Shown here: one piece after another, positions 1 to 8,574 of the stretch
Numbering within the stretch: the first letter of the stretch is position 1
Layout of the letters: each line of letters opens with the position of its first letter
Assembly: GCA_001592805.2 (NCBI GenBank)
Contig: CP051140.1
Span: 2,047,501-2,111,500, forward strand
Reading direction: 5' to 3'
DNA: 64,000 bases
From: Peltaster fructicola
Taxonomy: Eukaryota; Ascomycota; Dothideomycetes
Notes under the pieces: model-generated
The model's input: only the letters and a program-made list of their open reading frames with translations
The model's database searches: none
What the model was told of the DNA's origin: nothing
Translations under genes and position numbers: made by a program

Positions 1-1406
1 GTATTCATCATTCGTATCGTGGTTGCTCAGGAGAGCATGCTGGCTCTCCTCGTCAGGGATCGGAGCACCACTATCTTGGCTCTTCTTAACAGCATCCTTC
101 TGCATAGCGACCACGACTGCAGATCCAAGAATCAGACTAGAACCAATGATCGATATGAAGCCTGGAGTATGTCCAAACACGAGTTTGTCAAAGGTTAAAG
201 CGAAGAGCATCTGTGTATAGATCATGTTCGTGCCTCGCGAGGACTTCTCGTAGGAGAGCCCCAGAACGAGCAAGACTTGCTATAGACGATTAGCAAGATA
301 GCTTTCGCCTCCAGCATTCGACTTACCATGATGAAACCGCAGGTGCCGAGGAAGATCAAGTATGCCCAGTCCTTGATAGTTGATGGAAGCAAGAAACCAA
401 CACCAGGTAACACAAGTTGCGCCACAAAGCTGACCAGTGTACACCATGTTGCAAAGTAATTGACACTGATCAGTGGGTAGGTTCTCTTTCCAATCCATCT
501 GATCGTCGTGTATGCGATGGCAGCACCTCCCACGCCAAGAAGAGCCACTCCAACAGCTGCTAAACGCTGCTCTGGCGTCACACTGTCGTAGTCTGCAGCA
601 TCACTGCGTGCAGTTACTGTGACATTAGCAGGCGGCTGCGCGCTTCCGGTAGGTGTACCACTTGAGAACAGCGACGTTGGTCGAGCAATCAGAACGACAC
701 CGACAAGCGAGACCAGACCGCCGATCTGCTCGGTCCTGGTGAAAGGTTCCTTGATCAGAATGGAGCAAGCCCAGCAAGCCAGACTAGGAGCAAGGAAGGT
801 AATGACTGTAGCATCGGCAAGAGGTAGGTACAGTAACGAGTAGTACATTCCGAACACACCAAAGAACCCTCCGAAGCCTCTGACGACGAGCAGCCATCTT
901 ACCTCAGGACTGCCAAGAGGGAAATCAGGGACCTTCTTCCACCACATGTAGCCAGACGCAAGTGTCATTGTGATGAGCATACGCGCGAATAGGATATGGA
1001 ATGGGTGCATGCCTTTGCCGTGGTTACCTTCGACTTCGAGAAGTCGTATGGTTACATTCATCAGCGTGCCAAAGACTTGTGCTAAGAGCATGTAGCCCAG
1101 GCCTGCATTGCGCTGGATGAATGCTCTCACTCTTCCCTGAGATGGTCTGCTCGATGGCTGTGATCTGTGTACAGTCCTGGAGTGCTCGAGGTCTTCAGCA
1201 GAGATGTTCGATATGGTGTCAGGCGATCGTGATCTGATGGAGCCATGTCTCGGAGCTTGCAAGAACCCAGAGGCTCTACCCTCGAGCTTATATGTGGTCC
1301 GATTATCGTGGGTCTCGTCCAGGGCATCGGTCGGCGTCAGACCATAGACATCAGAGTCTTTATCATCGTCATGCTTTTCCTCCGATCTCGGTACCGATGG
1401 AGTCAT
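1..1406 (-). CDS. EamA/DMT-family membrane transporter (SLC35G-like), 3' end missing
   Basis: This is a multi-pass membrane protein of the drug/metabolite transporter superfamily. About 120 hydrophilic N-terminal residues are followed by repeated hydrophobic helices, with the EamA-like stretch 'RGFGGFFGVFGMYYSL' and then 'LADATVITFLAPSLACW'. I start at the ATG at 1406 (MTPSVPRSEEK) because the in-frame extension upstream is not protein-like. A 47-nt intron (326-280, GTAAGT...CTATAG) is needed. Without it the protein ends in an unlikely tail; with it the frame continues as QVLLVLGLSYEK, adds two more helices and stays open to base 1. At least 453 residues are encoded and the stop lies outside the window. 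The substrate is unknown. The family includes nucleotide-sugar, purine and acylglycerol-type carriers of plasma or Golgi membranes. It diverges from the thioesterase gene across about 500 bp. Confidence 0.87.
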
Positions 1407-1914
1407 GGTGTTGTGGCATCGGTGTGCGATGACCAACCAGGATATCTTGATAGGAATATAGGGGTTGTAAAAGGTGTAAGTGGTCGTGTGCTGCAAAGCA
1501 CCGGCAATGAGTCACGAAGGGCGTATCGACATGAGTGCTCCTAGACATGTCTGCTTGCACCTGCCGGTTTAGTTCGCGCTGCACAATTCAGGGCCCCACA
1601 TCAAAGACCGATGTGAAGACAGATGCTCTCTGGAGCTTTCTGCTCTCATGTTATAGGTCGCCGCAAGGACGTCGCCATCGATGACATGTGATGGCTGCTG
1701 GTGCTGCTGCTCCAATGGATGCGACATGGCAGCGCTGATGTTGTCTGTAGCAACAACGTTTATCCTTGATAAAGACAATGACCGACTGAAGAGGACTAGA
1801 CCCATGGGTCAAAGCTATGGCACGTGCCAGCCGAGCACCTCGGACATGCTCTAGCAACATCATATCAGATCTTGCCGCTCACAAACGCTGCCTGGAAGCA
1901 CAACACGCGCAAAG
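1407..1914. promoter_or_regulatory. Divergent intergenic region (transporter / thioesterase)
   Basis: This 508-bp spacer lies between two divergent starts and should hold both promoters. I saw no protein-like reading frame, RNA gene or repeat. The short open frames in it have random composition. A CTG/CAG-rich patch lies near 1690-1715. Confidence 0.5.
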
Positions 1915-2460
1915 ATGGCAGATACCAGTGCATTTCAGCAGCGTATGGCTGATATGAAAGAGATGTTCCAGGGATTGGAGCCTGAAGACAGGATAATGCT
2001 CATCCTGCGAGGCATTCAAACACTGGACGACCGATTCACAGCAGAGTTCTTCGACGATACTTTCAAGTTTGTCGGTGTCACGCGACCAAAGGATGGTACT
2101 GCTGTCGTCACGTTCTCCTTCCCAGTCAAGAAGTTCTATACCAACATCATGGGATCGCTGCATGGTGGTGCACAAGCAACCATCTTTGACGCAGTGACCA
2201 CGCTAGCACTACAGGCCGTCGCAGAGCCGGAGAAGGGCCAATGGCTCGAGGGTGGCGGTGTCAGTCGCACTCTGAATGTGACATACCTCAGACCAGCACC
2301 AGAGGGAGAAAGAGTGCTTCTTGAGTGTGAAGTCGTTCATGCTGGCAAGCGGTTATGCTTGTTACGAGGAGTCATGAAGCGCGAGCGAGACGGTGCAATC
2401 ATCAGTACTTGCGAACACAACAAATCGGTCGTCGAGCGTGGCAATGACTGGAAGTTGTGA
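1915..2460 (+). CDS. PaaI/ACOT13-type hotdog thioesterase
   Basis: A single-exon gene of 181 residues with the 4HBT hotdog fold. The diagnostic stretch is 'GSLHGGAQATIFDAVTTLAL', in which HGG and the following Asp form the usual acyl-thioester site at the start of the long central helix. It is followed by the strand 'VSRTLNVTYLRPAPEGERV', typical of PaaI/ACOT13 proteins. The family hydrolyses acyl-CoA thioesters; the chain length preferred here cannot be read from sequence. About 45 N-terminal residues precede the fold and have no clear targeting signal. It is convergent with the acyltransferase-like gene, with 66 bp between the two stop codons. Confidence 0.9.
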   Translation: MADTSAFQQRMADMKEMFQGLEPEDRIMLILRGIQTLDDRFTAEFFDDTFKFVGVTRPKDGTAVVTFSFPVKKFYTNIMGSLHGGAQATIFDAVTTLALQAVAEPEKGQWLEGGGVSRTLNVTYLRPAPEGERVLLECEVVHAGKRLCLLRGVMKRERDGAIISTCEHNKSVVERGNDWKL

Positions 2461-2526
2461 TCGAGCATTGCCTTACCCAATACCCTGTTACACATAGACG
2501 ACTCTTAAATGCACCATATTCGATTG

Positions 2527-3642
2527 TTACGGAAACCTATACACCTCGGTGGAAGCATTTGGCCGACCGAATCTTACCACCACCTGCGTGCTCATCAAGT
2601 CCATTACAATGTTGAATACTGTGGCTGAGCCGGTCTGCTCAGTCTGAAGCCTGCAGATAGAAGCAGGTGCATTGCCCTCATCCTCAAAGACACGGCCAAG
2701 CTCGGATAGCGTGGGACTGTCAGACAGATCTCGGCAGAGCTCCTCGATCCTCGTCACTCGGAAAGGACTGTCCGGCAACCATACCGTGTCGATGACACCT
2801 GGATGCTCTAGCAGATAGTGGTTCGAATGGAATATCTGCTGTTTCGCATTCATCTGCACTTGCTGGACATCAATGCTACTCCATTCGAGTCCGATGCTTT
2901 CCTTGGCATCAGCTAGGAGCATGTGACATGAGCTGGCGATGCCATATCGATTCAGTCGTGCAACAGCGTCTGCACAGCTGGTGCTCTCGAGTGCCATGCG
3001 AAGGCCTAAATGGCACGGCAATCTGTTGACGTCCATTCCTCTGGCACGAATGGCATTCAAGCAGATGCCGACACCACTTGTGTTGAATCCTATCTTGCCT
3101 ATGATGCCTGCTTCGGTGATCATCTTGATGGTTGGTTTGCCCTCCTGCTCGATGACGACAGGTACAAGGTTGCCCTGCTGCTCGGTCATCCAGTCCCAGT
3201 TCTGAGCAAGGAAACTTGCACTGTCCGTCTTCCAGGACAATGCTGTGCAGCCGTCGCTGAACATACCGAAATTAATCTCTGTGCGAACATTGAGAGCCAG
3301 TATGTCTGCAAGCTCGACCTTTGCTCCATCTGCCAGTCCTGAAGTCGTTAGTCCTAGCCGTGATAAACACGAAAGAGCCCACCCTGCATCTCGTCCAGAT
3401 ATGCTGGCCACTTCTGCTGTATTACAGGTTGGAAGTCCAGGGCGAGCCCTCTGACCTGTTGCCAGTCGAGCTTGGTTGATTTCTTGAACAATGTGTTGTA
3501 GAACGAGATTGATCCATGAACCTTGTCAATCGCTTGTTGGCCGTGTTGTTGGCCTATCTGCTTGACTCAGCTGTGCCTCCGATTCAAACCTTTGATGGCT
3601 ACGTACTTCGTAGGGCGTCCCCGAACAGGAGACAGTCAACAT
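2527..3642 (-). CDS. Penicillin acyltransferase-like (AAT, peptidase family C45) Ntn-hydrolase
   Basis: The rebuilt gene has three exons: 3642-3607, 3557-3383 and 3338-2527, with introns of 49 and 44 nt, the second carrying GACTAACGAC as branch site. The product is 340 residues and aligns along its length with my memory of isopenicillin-N acyltransferase (PenDE). Shared features are MLTVSCSGTPYE then IGQQHG near the N-terminus, 'EMQGLADGA', 'LNVRTE', the self-processing site DGC (Cys101, the expected N-terminal nucleophile after autocleavage), 'QNWDW', 'ITEAGIIGKIGFN' and a C-terminal 'SATVFNIV...VRFGRPN'. Family members cleave themselves into alpha and beta subunits and transfer or hydrolyse acyl groups on amides. 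No peroxisomal SKL/ARL-type tripeptide is present (it ends YRFP), and no pcbAB or pcbC gene is nearby. A beta-lactam role is therefore not implied; an amidase or acyltransferase of unknown substrate is the safer call. Confidence 0.9.
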
Positions 3643-4038
3643 CCTTGCAGTCCTCTTGTCTGTTGGTGAGAGCCGAGTGTGAGTACCGTCTCCCTGTCCA
3701 GCTCGGGGAGATGGCCATCATTCAGCATGTGTACTCGATGCAATACTGGCAGAGGAGATATCTCGGCATATGAAAAGTCATGAGCCCAGGTTGGTGATCA
3801 TTACAACGAATGGGACGAAGAGGATGATCTACAGACGAGCGGGGTGGCATTGATTCCCATAACCGACGTGTCTCGTCTCCTTGTCGTTCCCTAACAACGA
3901 AGCCTGTGTCCGTATGCATACCAGGCACAGTAATCTTCTGTTGGGTGTAGGCACGAAGGCGCATGACACCAGCGCCATGAACACGAACACAGCTGTGCAG
4001 ATGATACAGTGTACATATTGTACAGCCAATAGACATGT
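3643..4038. other. Intergenic, no gene seen
   Basis: This 396-bp stretch separates the start of the acyltransferase-like gene from the 3' end of GRX5, both on the minus strand. It should hold the promoter of the former and the terminator of the latter. The open frames on both strands are short and not protein-like. Confidence 0.4.
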
Positions 4039-4563
4039 TTATGCCTTCTCGGCCTCATCGGCGGCCGCCAGGACCTGCTTCTCTTCAAGCAGCTTTGCCA
4101 GACTGCCATCCTGATGCATGGACATCATAATGTCTGTACCTCCAACGAACTCTTCTCCAACGTACAACTGCGGTATCGTCTGCCAATCCGAGTATTCCTT
4201 GATACCTGCTCTCAGTTCTTCGTCCTCAAGTACATTAAATGCTGTGAACTTTTGCGGATCGACGCCTTGTAGGCCAAGGATCTGAATCGCCGCTCTCGAA
4301 AAACCGCACTGTGGTGTCTCTGGTGTGCCTTTCATGAAGAGAACCACTGGCGCAGATGCTACTGCCTTGTCGATCGCCTGTCGGATCTCGGTGGATATGA
4401 AAGACTTCTGAAGTGCTGCGAACCGTGGCGAAAGCAGTGGGTTTCGTGGTCGTGTTGTTGACCTGAAGACGCTTCTTGCGGTTGCAGCCTGTCGAATGTC
4501 AGCAACACGTCCATATACACGTCTTTCTGCACATACCGCGATGAAAGGCGTCCTAGCTGCCAT
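4039..4563 (-). CDS. GRX5: Mitochondrial monothiol glutaredoxin Grx5
   Basis: A single-exon monothiol glutaredoxin. The CGFS active site follows '[10 protein letters not shown]', and downstream are the glutathione-binding '[16 protein letters not shown]' and 'TDIM' segments. Grx5 passes [2Fe-2S] clusters from the ISCU scaffold to apo-proteins in the mitochondrial matrix. An Arg/Ser/Thr-rich, acid-poor N-terminus of about 55 residues fits a mitochondrial presequence. I choose the ATG at 4563 ([10 protein letters not shown]), which starts a cleaner presequence. An in-frame ATG at 4596 would add 11 residues. The C-terminus 'AAADEAEKA' is typical. It diverges from the PPC decarboxylase gene over about 275 bp. 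Confidence 0.95.
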   Translation of the reverse strand: MAARTPFIAVCAERRVYGRVADIRQAATARSVFRSTTRPRNPLLSPRFAALQKSFISTEIRQAIDKAVASAPVVLFMKGTPETPQCGFSRAAIQILGLQGVDPQKFTAFNVLEDEELRAGIKEYSDWQTIPQLYVGEEFVGGTDIMMSMHQDGSLAKLLEEKQVLAAADEAEKA

Positions 4564-4838
4564 GATATGTGGTGTATGCTTGTCGGGACTGATCACAGGT
4601 GGATAGACAAAGGTCGAACAATCTTGATGGCGCTATGACGCCAAAGCTATCGACGTCTGACGCTTTAGAATCAATGGAACTGCGAGCTGCCTACAACATA
4701 CACTTCAATAATCGGATCGAGCACATTGAAATACACTCACACCAGCAGCATCGCTGCAACACCTGGGCGCATTTGTAAGCTCGAACACGGTTTTGATTCT
4801 ACGCGCGCTCACTTCAGCATACTGGGTGAATAAGATCA

Positions 4839-5756
4839 TTGTTTAGATTGGTACCTTTCTTCGTCCTTTTCATAATGTCGCTCGCTCAAGACAGCTTCTA
4901 TAACTTCGCCTGCTTCTGGATGTTCATACTCGCTCAAGACAGCTTCTATAACTTCGCCTGCTTCTGGATGTTCATACTCGGTTCTATGCTGGTGAAGAAG
5001 TTGATCGATGAGGATGCAAAGCGTAAGAATATAAGGTCGCCTACAAGGCAGCGTCTTCGTGCTGCGGACCACATCAACGATGGCAAGAAGCATCTCCTGC
5101 TGTGCGCGACTGGCTCTGTGGCCACGATAAAGATTCCGAATATCGTGCAGGCGCTCGCGACTCACAGCGATCTGTCAATCCGTATCATCTTCACACGGTC
5201 AGCCAGGCAGTTCTTGCAGTCACAAGCTGATGAGCAGCCTTCGATCGAGGCTATAGCGAAGTACAAGAATGTCGACAGCATCTACTTTGACGAGGACGAA
5301 TGGTCGAGACCATGGGTTCGAGGTGATAATATCTTGCACATCGAGCTTCGCAGATGGGCAGATCTGATGGTTGTTGTACCCCTGTCGGCAAACTCTCTTG
5401 CCAAGCTTGCTCTCGGGCTGAGCAATGATCTCTTCTCTTCAGTCGCTCGTGCATGGGACACAAGCGGACTGATTGATCCTCCGCGACCAGGTATCGAGAA
5501 ACTCGGATCGCTGAAGCGGATCATTGTAGCACCGGCGATGAATACAGCGATGTGGGAGCATCCTGTTACAGCACAGCATGTTGCAGTGCTCGAAGGACGT
5601 TGGGCAGCCGGGAATGGAGGTTGGTTCGAAATGCTTAGGCCGAAAGAAGGAGAGCTTGCTTGTGGCGATGTTGGCAGTGGATCTATGCGAGACTGGAAAG
5701 ATATTGTGGCTATCATTGAAGACAGGCTTAAGTTAACTCAAGAGGCTTGGGTTTAG
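4839..5756 (+). CDS. Phosphopantothenoylcysteine decarboxylase (HAL3-type flavoprotein)
   Basis: The enzyme decarboxylates 4'-phosphopantothenoylcysteine in coenzyme A synthesis, using FMN. Family motifs are the FMN loop 'LLLCATGSVATIKIPNI', the catalytic His in 'ILHIELRRWADLMVVVPLSANSL', the substrate clamp 'APAMNTAMW' and the 'LACGDVGSG' loop with its Cys. All are present in one chain, as expected for filamentous fungi; budding yeast splits these roles among Cab3, Hal3 and Vhs3. The real start is uncertain. The first 50 codons contain an exact 16-codon duplication and look hydrophobic rather than family-like. The ATG within 'MLVKKLIDEDAKRKN' (near 4986) or an unseen upstream exon may be the true start. 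The flavoprotein domain itself is intact. Confidence 0.88.
   Translation: MFRLVPFFVLFIMSLAQDSFYNFACFWMFILAQDSFYNFACFWMFILGSMLVKKLIDEDAKRKNIRSPTRQRLRAADHINDGKKHLLLCATGSVATIKIPNIVQALATHSDLSIRIIFTRSARQFLQSQADEQPSIEAIAKYKNVDSIYFDEDEWSRPWVRGDNILHIELRRWADLMVVVPLSANSLAKLALGLSNDLFSSVARAWDTSGLIDPPRPGIEKLGSLKRIIVAPAMNTAMWEHPVTAQHVAVLEGRWAAGNGGWFEMLRPKEGELACGDVGSGSMRDWKDIVAIIEDRLKLTQEAWV
4881..4976. repeat. Exact 48-bp tandem duplication at the 5' end of the PPC decarboxylase gene
   Basis: Two perfect copies (4881-4928 and 4929-4976) lie head to tail. Being 48 bp, the duplication keeps the frame and repeats 16 codons (LAQDSFYNFACFWMFI) on the plus strand. The minus strand is also open through both copies (repeating YEHPEAGEVIEAVLSE). 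The lack of any difference between the copies points to a recent event. Confidence 0.97.
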
Positions 5757-6339
5757 TCGACAGCTTGAAGTCCTTCCTGCAAGATTCCCTTTGACTGTGA
5801 TGCCGAGTCTCGGCCTGCTTGAGATATATCGACAGCGTCTCGTAGAAGAATTCCTGCTTTGACGAGTGCTTGTAGATAACCGATTGCCAGCCCCTGGCAC
5901 CGCTTCTTTGTAGTCGAATGTTGTCAGTGTTTCGACTTACATTCTCATATCGTTGCCATGCGCAGGGAAGGTCTCGTTCTTGCGAAGGGCAGGAAGTCCA
6001 GAGCGACGTCGATGATCGGACTCTGTCAGATGACAGTGAACTGTCCCAAGTCCGTTGCTAACTTCGACCAGCTCTTCTCATACATGTTTGAGGAAGAACA
6101 TGTGCTGATGCTGCAGCCGGAATTATCGCTATAGATGCGTCGAGATGGAGTAAGCACGTATCATTTTGTGCTTGACGAGCGCATAGAATAATGTAATAGG
6201 AGTTCTTCACGTTTATGCAAGAGCTGTCTCTGCGGGAGTGTCTCAAATTGCCGCGTAAATTTAGCTTACCATTGATCCATACGCTTCTCTATCGCACAAA
6301 ACACTCTCGTTACCACAAGCACGCATTGCCGTTATCGCC
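5757..6339. other. Intergenic, no gene seen
   Basis: 583 bp between two plus-strand genes (PPC decarboxylase and the L24-like ribosomal protein). It should hold the terminator of the first and the promoter and leader of the second. I see no convincing coding frame or repeat. Confidence 0.4.
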
Positions 6340-7377
6340 ATGGAGAAGATCCTCAAGCGGTCAGCTCAGGCCGCGAAGACTGCAGACAAGCGCATATCCA
6401 AGCGACTGAAAGCAGTCAAGAAATCACAGCATTTCATGCTCCAGCAGAACCACCAATCTCATCGCAAAGCAGCCTCGAATCTCATCCTCGCCGAACGGAA
6501 ACGAAGACAAGAGCACTGGGAAAGAGGTGCGCTAGCAGCACGACATGATGTAGGCGTTGGCGCAGCATCTTGGGGCACAATTCCACAACAACTCGCTCAG
6601 GTTCCTGACCAGTTCGAGAAATTGAAGCCAGACTGGTTCCATATCCAGGCTGCGGATCGTGTGGTTGTGTTATCAGGCCGGGCAAGAGGTACCATCGCTG
6701 AGGTCAAGGCTGTGGACGAAGAACGATGCACTGTGCAACTCAGCGGCATCAATGTCGATTACAAAGTGCCATCATTCATGAGAGAGGCCTACAACACCGA
6801 CGCGATCGTGGCCAGACCGATGGATATACCATTACAGAATGTCAGACTAGTCTATGCAATACCAGATCGAGAAACAGGCATGCCGAAGGACGTGATCATC
6901 GAACGCATGGAGCCTGTAGGACGCGAATGGGACAAGCACAAGAAGGAGTTCACTAGGGGCCAACGACTGATATATGGCACGGACACAATCATACCATGGC
7001 CAGAAGAGATCCGAGATGAGTGGGATCTGTACGCTGATGACACGACTGTCGACCTAGTCGATGTGGTGACATATCAACCAACTCTGCTGAAGGCTCCAAT
7101 GCCGCTGTCTATAATCGACGAGCTTAGAGGCAAATACTCACGATTCAGATCGCGCTTCGACTGGGAGACTAAGGAGAAGATCATGGCCAAGGCGGACAGG
7201 GAAGAGCAGAGAAAGGACCTGATCAAGACTATGAGAACGCCTCTACAAGAGCTGGCTGAGATGAGAGCAAAACAAAAGGAAGCAAGACAGCAAGATTTGA
7301 CCACGGAGCAATTGGCACGCATTGGAGCCATTATGGAACAAGGCAGAGCAGCTGGTACTGCAGCAACTTTGCGATGA
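6340..7377 (+). CDS. Mitochondrial large-subunit ribosomal protein uL24m (MRPL40-like, KOW motif)
   Basis: A single-exon protein of 345 residues. A strongly basic N-terminus (MEKILKRSAQAAKTADKRISKRLK) resembles a mitochondrial presequence. Around residues 105-140 is a KOW motif, 'IQAADRVVVLSGRARGTIAEVKAVDEERCTVQL', the RNA-binding signature of the L24 family. Downstream the long charged fungal-specific extension ends in a helical segment rich in Arg, Lys and Glu. This matches the fungal mitochondrial L24 homologue, which is much longer than bacterial L24 (about 105 residues). It assembles near the exit tunnel of the mitoribosome. The assignment rests on the KOW motif and overall layout. Confidence 0.85.
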   Translation: MEKILKRSAQAAKTADKRISKRLKAVKKSQHFMLQQNHQSHRKAASNLILAERKRRQEHWERGALAARHDVGVGAASWGTIPQQLAQVPDQFEKLKPDWFHIQAADRVVVLSGRARGTIAEVKAVDEERCTVQLSGINVDYKVPSFMREAYNTDAIVARPMDIPLQNVRLVYAIPDRETGMPKDVIIERMEPVGREWDKHKKEFTRGQRLIYGTDTIIPWPEEIRDEWDLYADDTTVDLVDVVTYQPTLLKAPMPLSIIDELRGKYSRFRSRFDWETKEKIMAKADREEQRKDLIKTMRTPLQELAEMRAKQKEARQQDLTTEQLARIGAIMEQGRAAGTAATLR

Positions 7378-7614
7378 GTTGTATCTATAGAAATGTAAGC
7401 GTGTAACAATATATCATGCAGATTCAAGGTTTCGGACATAAGTTGGACATCCCGGACCGGCAACAACCTTGCACGACTCTCTGTACATCTTGACGTCTAC
7501 AATATGCGGCCCTGAGTGAGGGAAAGGTACCTGTGGTGCCATGCAGGTTCGGGCATTATTGTGCCATGTACTCAACAATACCGGCAACACATCCCCTTTT
7601 CCCATCTCACAACA

Positions 7615-8404
7615 ATGGCTTGGCTAGGTACTGCTTTGTTGCTCCTCTTCACTATCGCGGTCACGACAGCAGCTGCAGTGCGCGTTGTATGGATAATTGA
7701 TCCTCAGCGAAAGAAGCCCATCAGGCATGGCCGCCGGAATCCTCATGAGCCGACACATCTGCTCATTGTGCTGGGAAGTGGTGGTCATACCGCCGAGATG
7801 ATCAGCATGCTCGAGAGAGCAGTTACGGATCCTGAGCCTACCAGACGTCTGGAGTGGAGAGACTACACGCACCGTACATGGGTGATCAGCTCAGGCGATG
7901 CATTGAGTGCTCAGCGTGCGAAGTCCTTTGAAGAAATGGCTGTGAAGCTCTCAAATCAGGACAACCTCATGGCCGGCAAAGTCAAGAAGGCGACTGATCT
8001 TGGACCCGGCACGTACGACATCCACACAGTGCCACGAGCACGAGAGATTCACCAACCTCTTGCTACAGCTCCTCTCTTCACTGAAGTGTGCTTCCGCATG
8101 CTGGGCTCTGCTTGCCAACAGTGTCACCCACAAGCATGACTTCCCTGATCTCATCCTAGTCAATGGTCCAGCCACTGCTACCATTATGGTCATCGTCTCG
8201 ATCGTCATGCGCTTTTTCAACGTCAATGGATGCCTGACCAGGTTCCGCATGCGCACAATCTATGTCGAATCATGGGCGAGAGTCAAGAAGCTCAGCCTGT
8301 CGGGAACACTTCTTTCTCGCATCGTCGATCGCTTTCTGGTCCAATGGCCACAACTGGAGAACGCTGCCAACGGGCGAGCTCAATATCGGGGAGTGTTGAT
8401 CTGA
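7615..8404 (+). CDS. ALG14: UDP-GlcNAc transferase anchor subunit Alg14, reading frame broken
   Basis: Alg14 is the ER membrane anchor of the Alg13/Alg14 enzyme that adds the second GlcNAc to dolichol-PP-GlcNAc in N-glycan assembly. From the ATG at 7615 there is an N-terminal membrane segment (MAWLGTALLLLFTIAV), then 'LLIVLGSGGHTAEM' and 'VPRAREIHQPL'. The rest (SLKCASACWALL, 'PDLILVNGPATATIM', 'IYVESWARVKKLSLSG', 'FLVQWPQLE', ending RGVLI) is in the +1 frame. The switch lies near 8075-8085. Both halves match yeast and human Alg14 as I recall them, so both are coding. A 40-nt intron (GTGCCA...TACAG, 8028-8067) would restore the frame but delete the conserved VPRAREIHQ segment, and it has a poor donor. 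A sequence error or true indel is more likely; a TCACT slippage (net -5) or a single-base gain would explain it. Confidence 0.85.
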
Positions 8405-8574
8405 GCAGAGTGTGCAAGCTATCAGTTACGACAAACCGAGTGTCTATTGCATCGCTACAGAAGTGGTGGCAATACGCTAGGACATCCACCAAACATCTGC
8501 TCACGAAAGACATGCTGTAGTCTCGAGAGACGATGCTAGGCTTTGAGGTCCTTCACCCATCACTTTTGTATTGT

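Noticed and set aside
2527-3642. A beta-lactam biosynthesis cluster around the penicillin acyltransferase-like gene
   Set aside because: No ACV synthetase or isopenicillin N synthase is in the window; neighbours are a thioesterase and GRX5. AAT-like genes are common outside beta-lactam producers.
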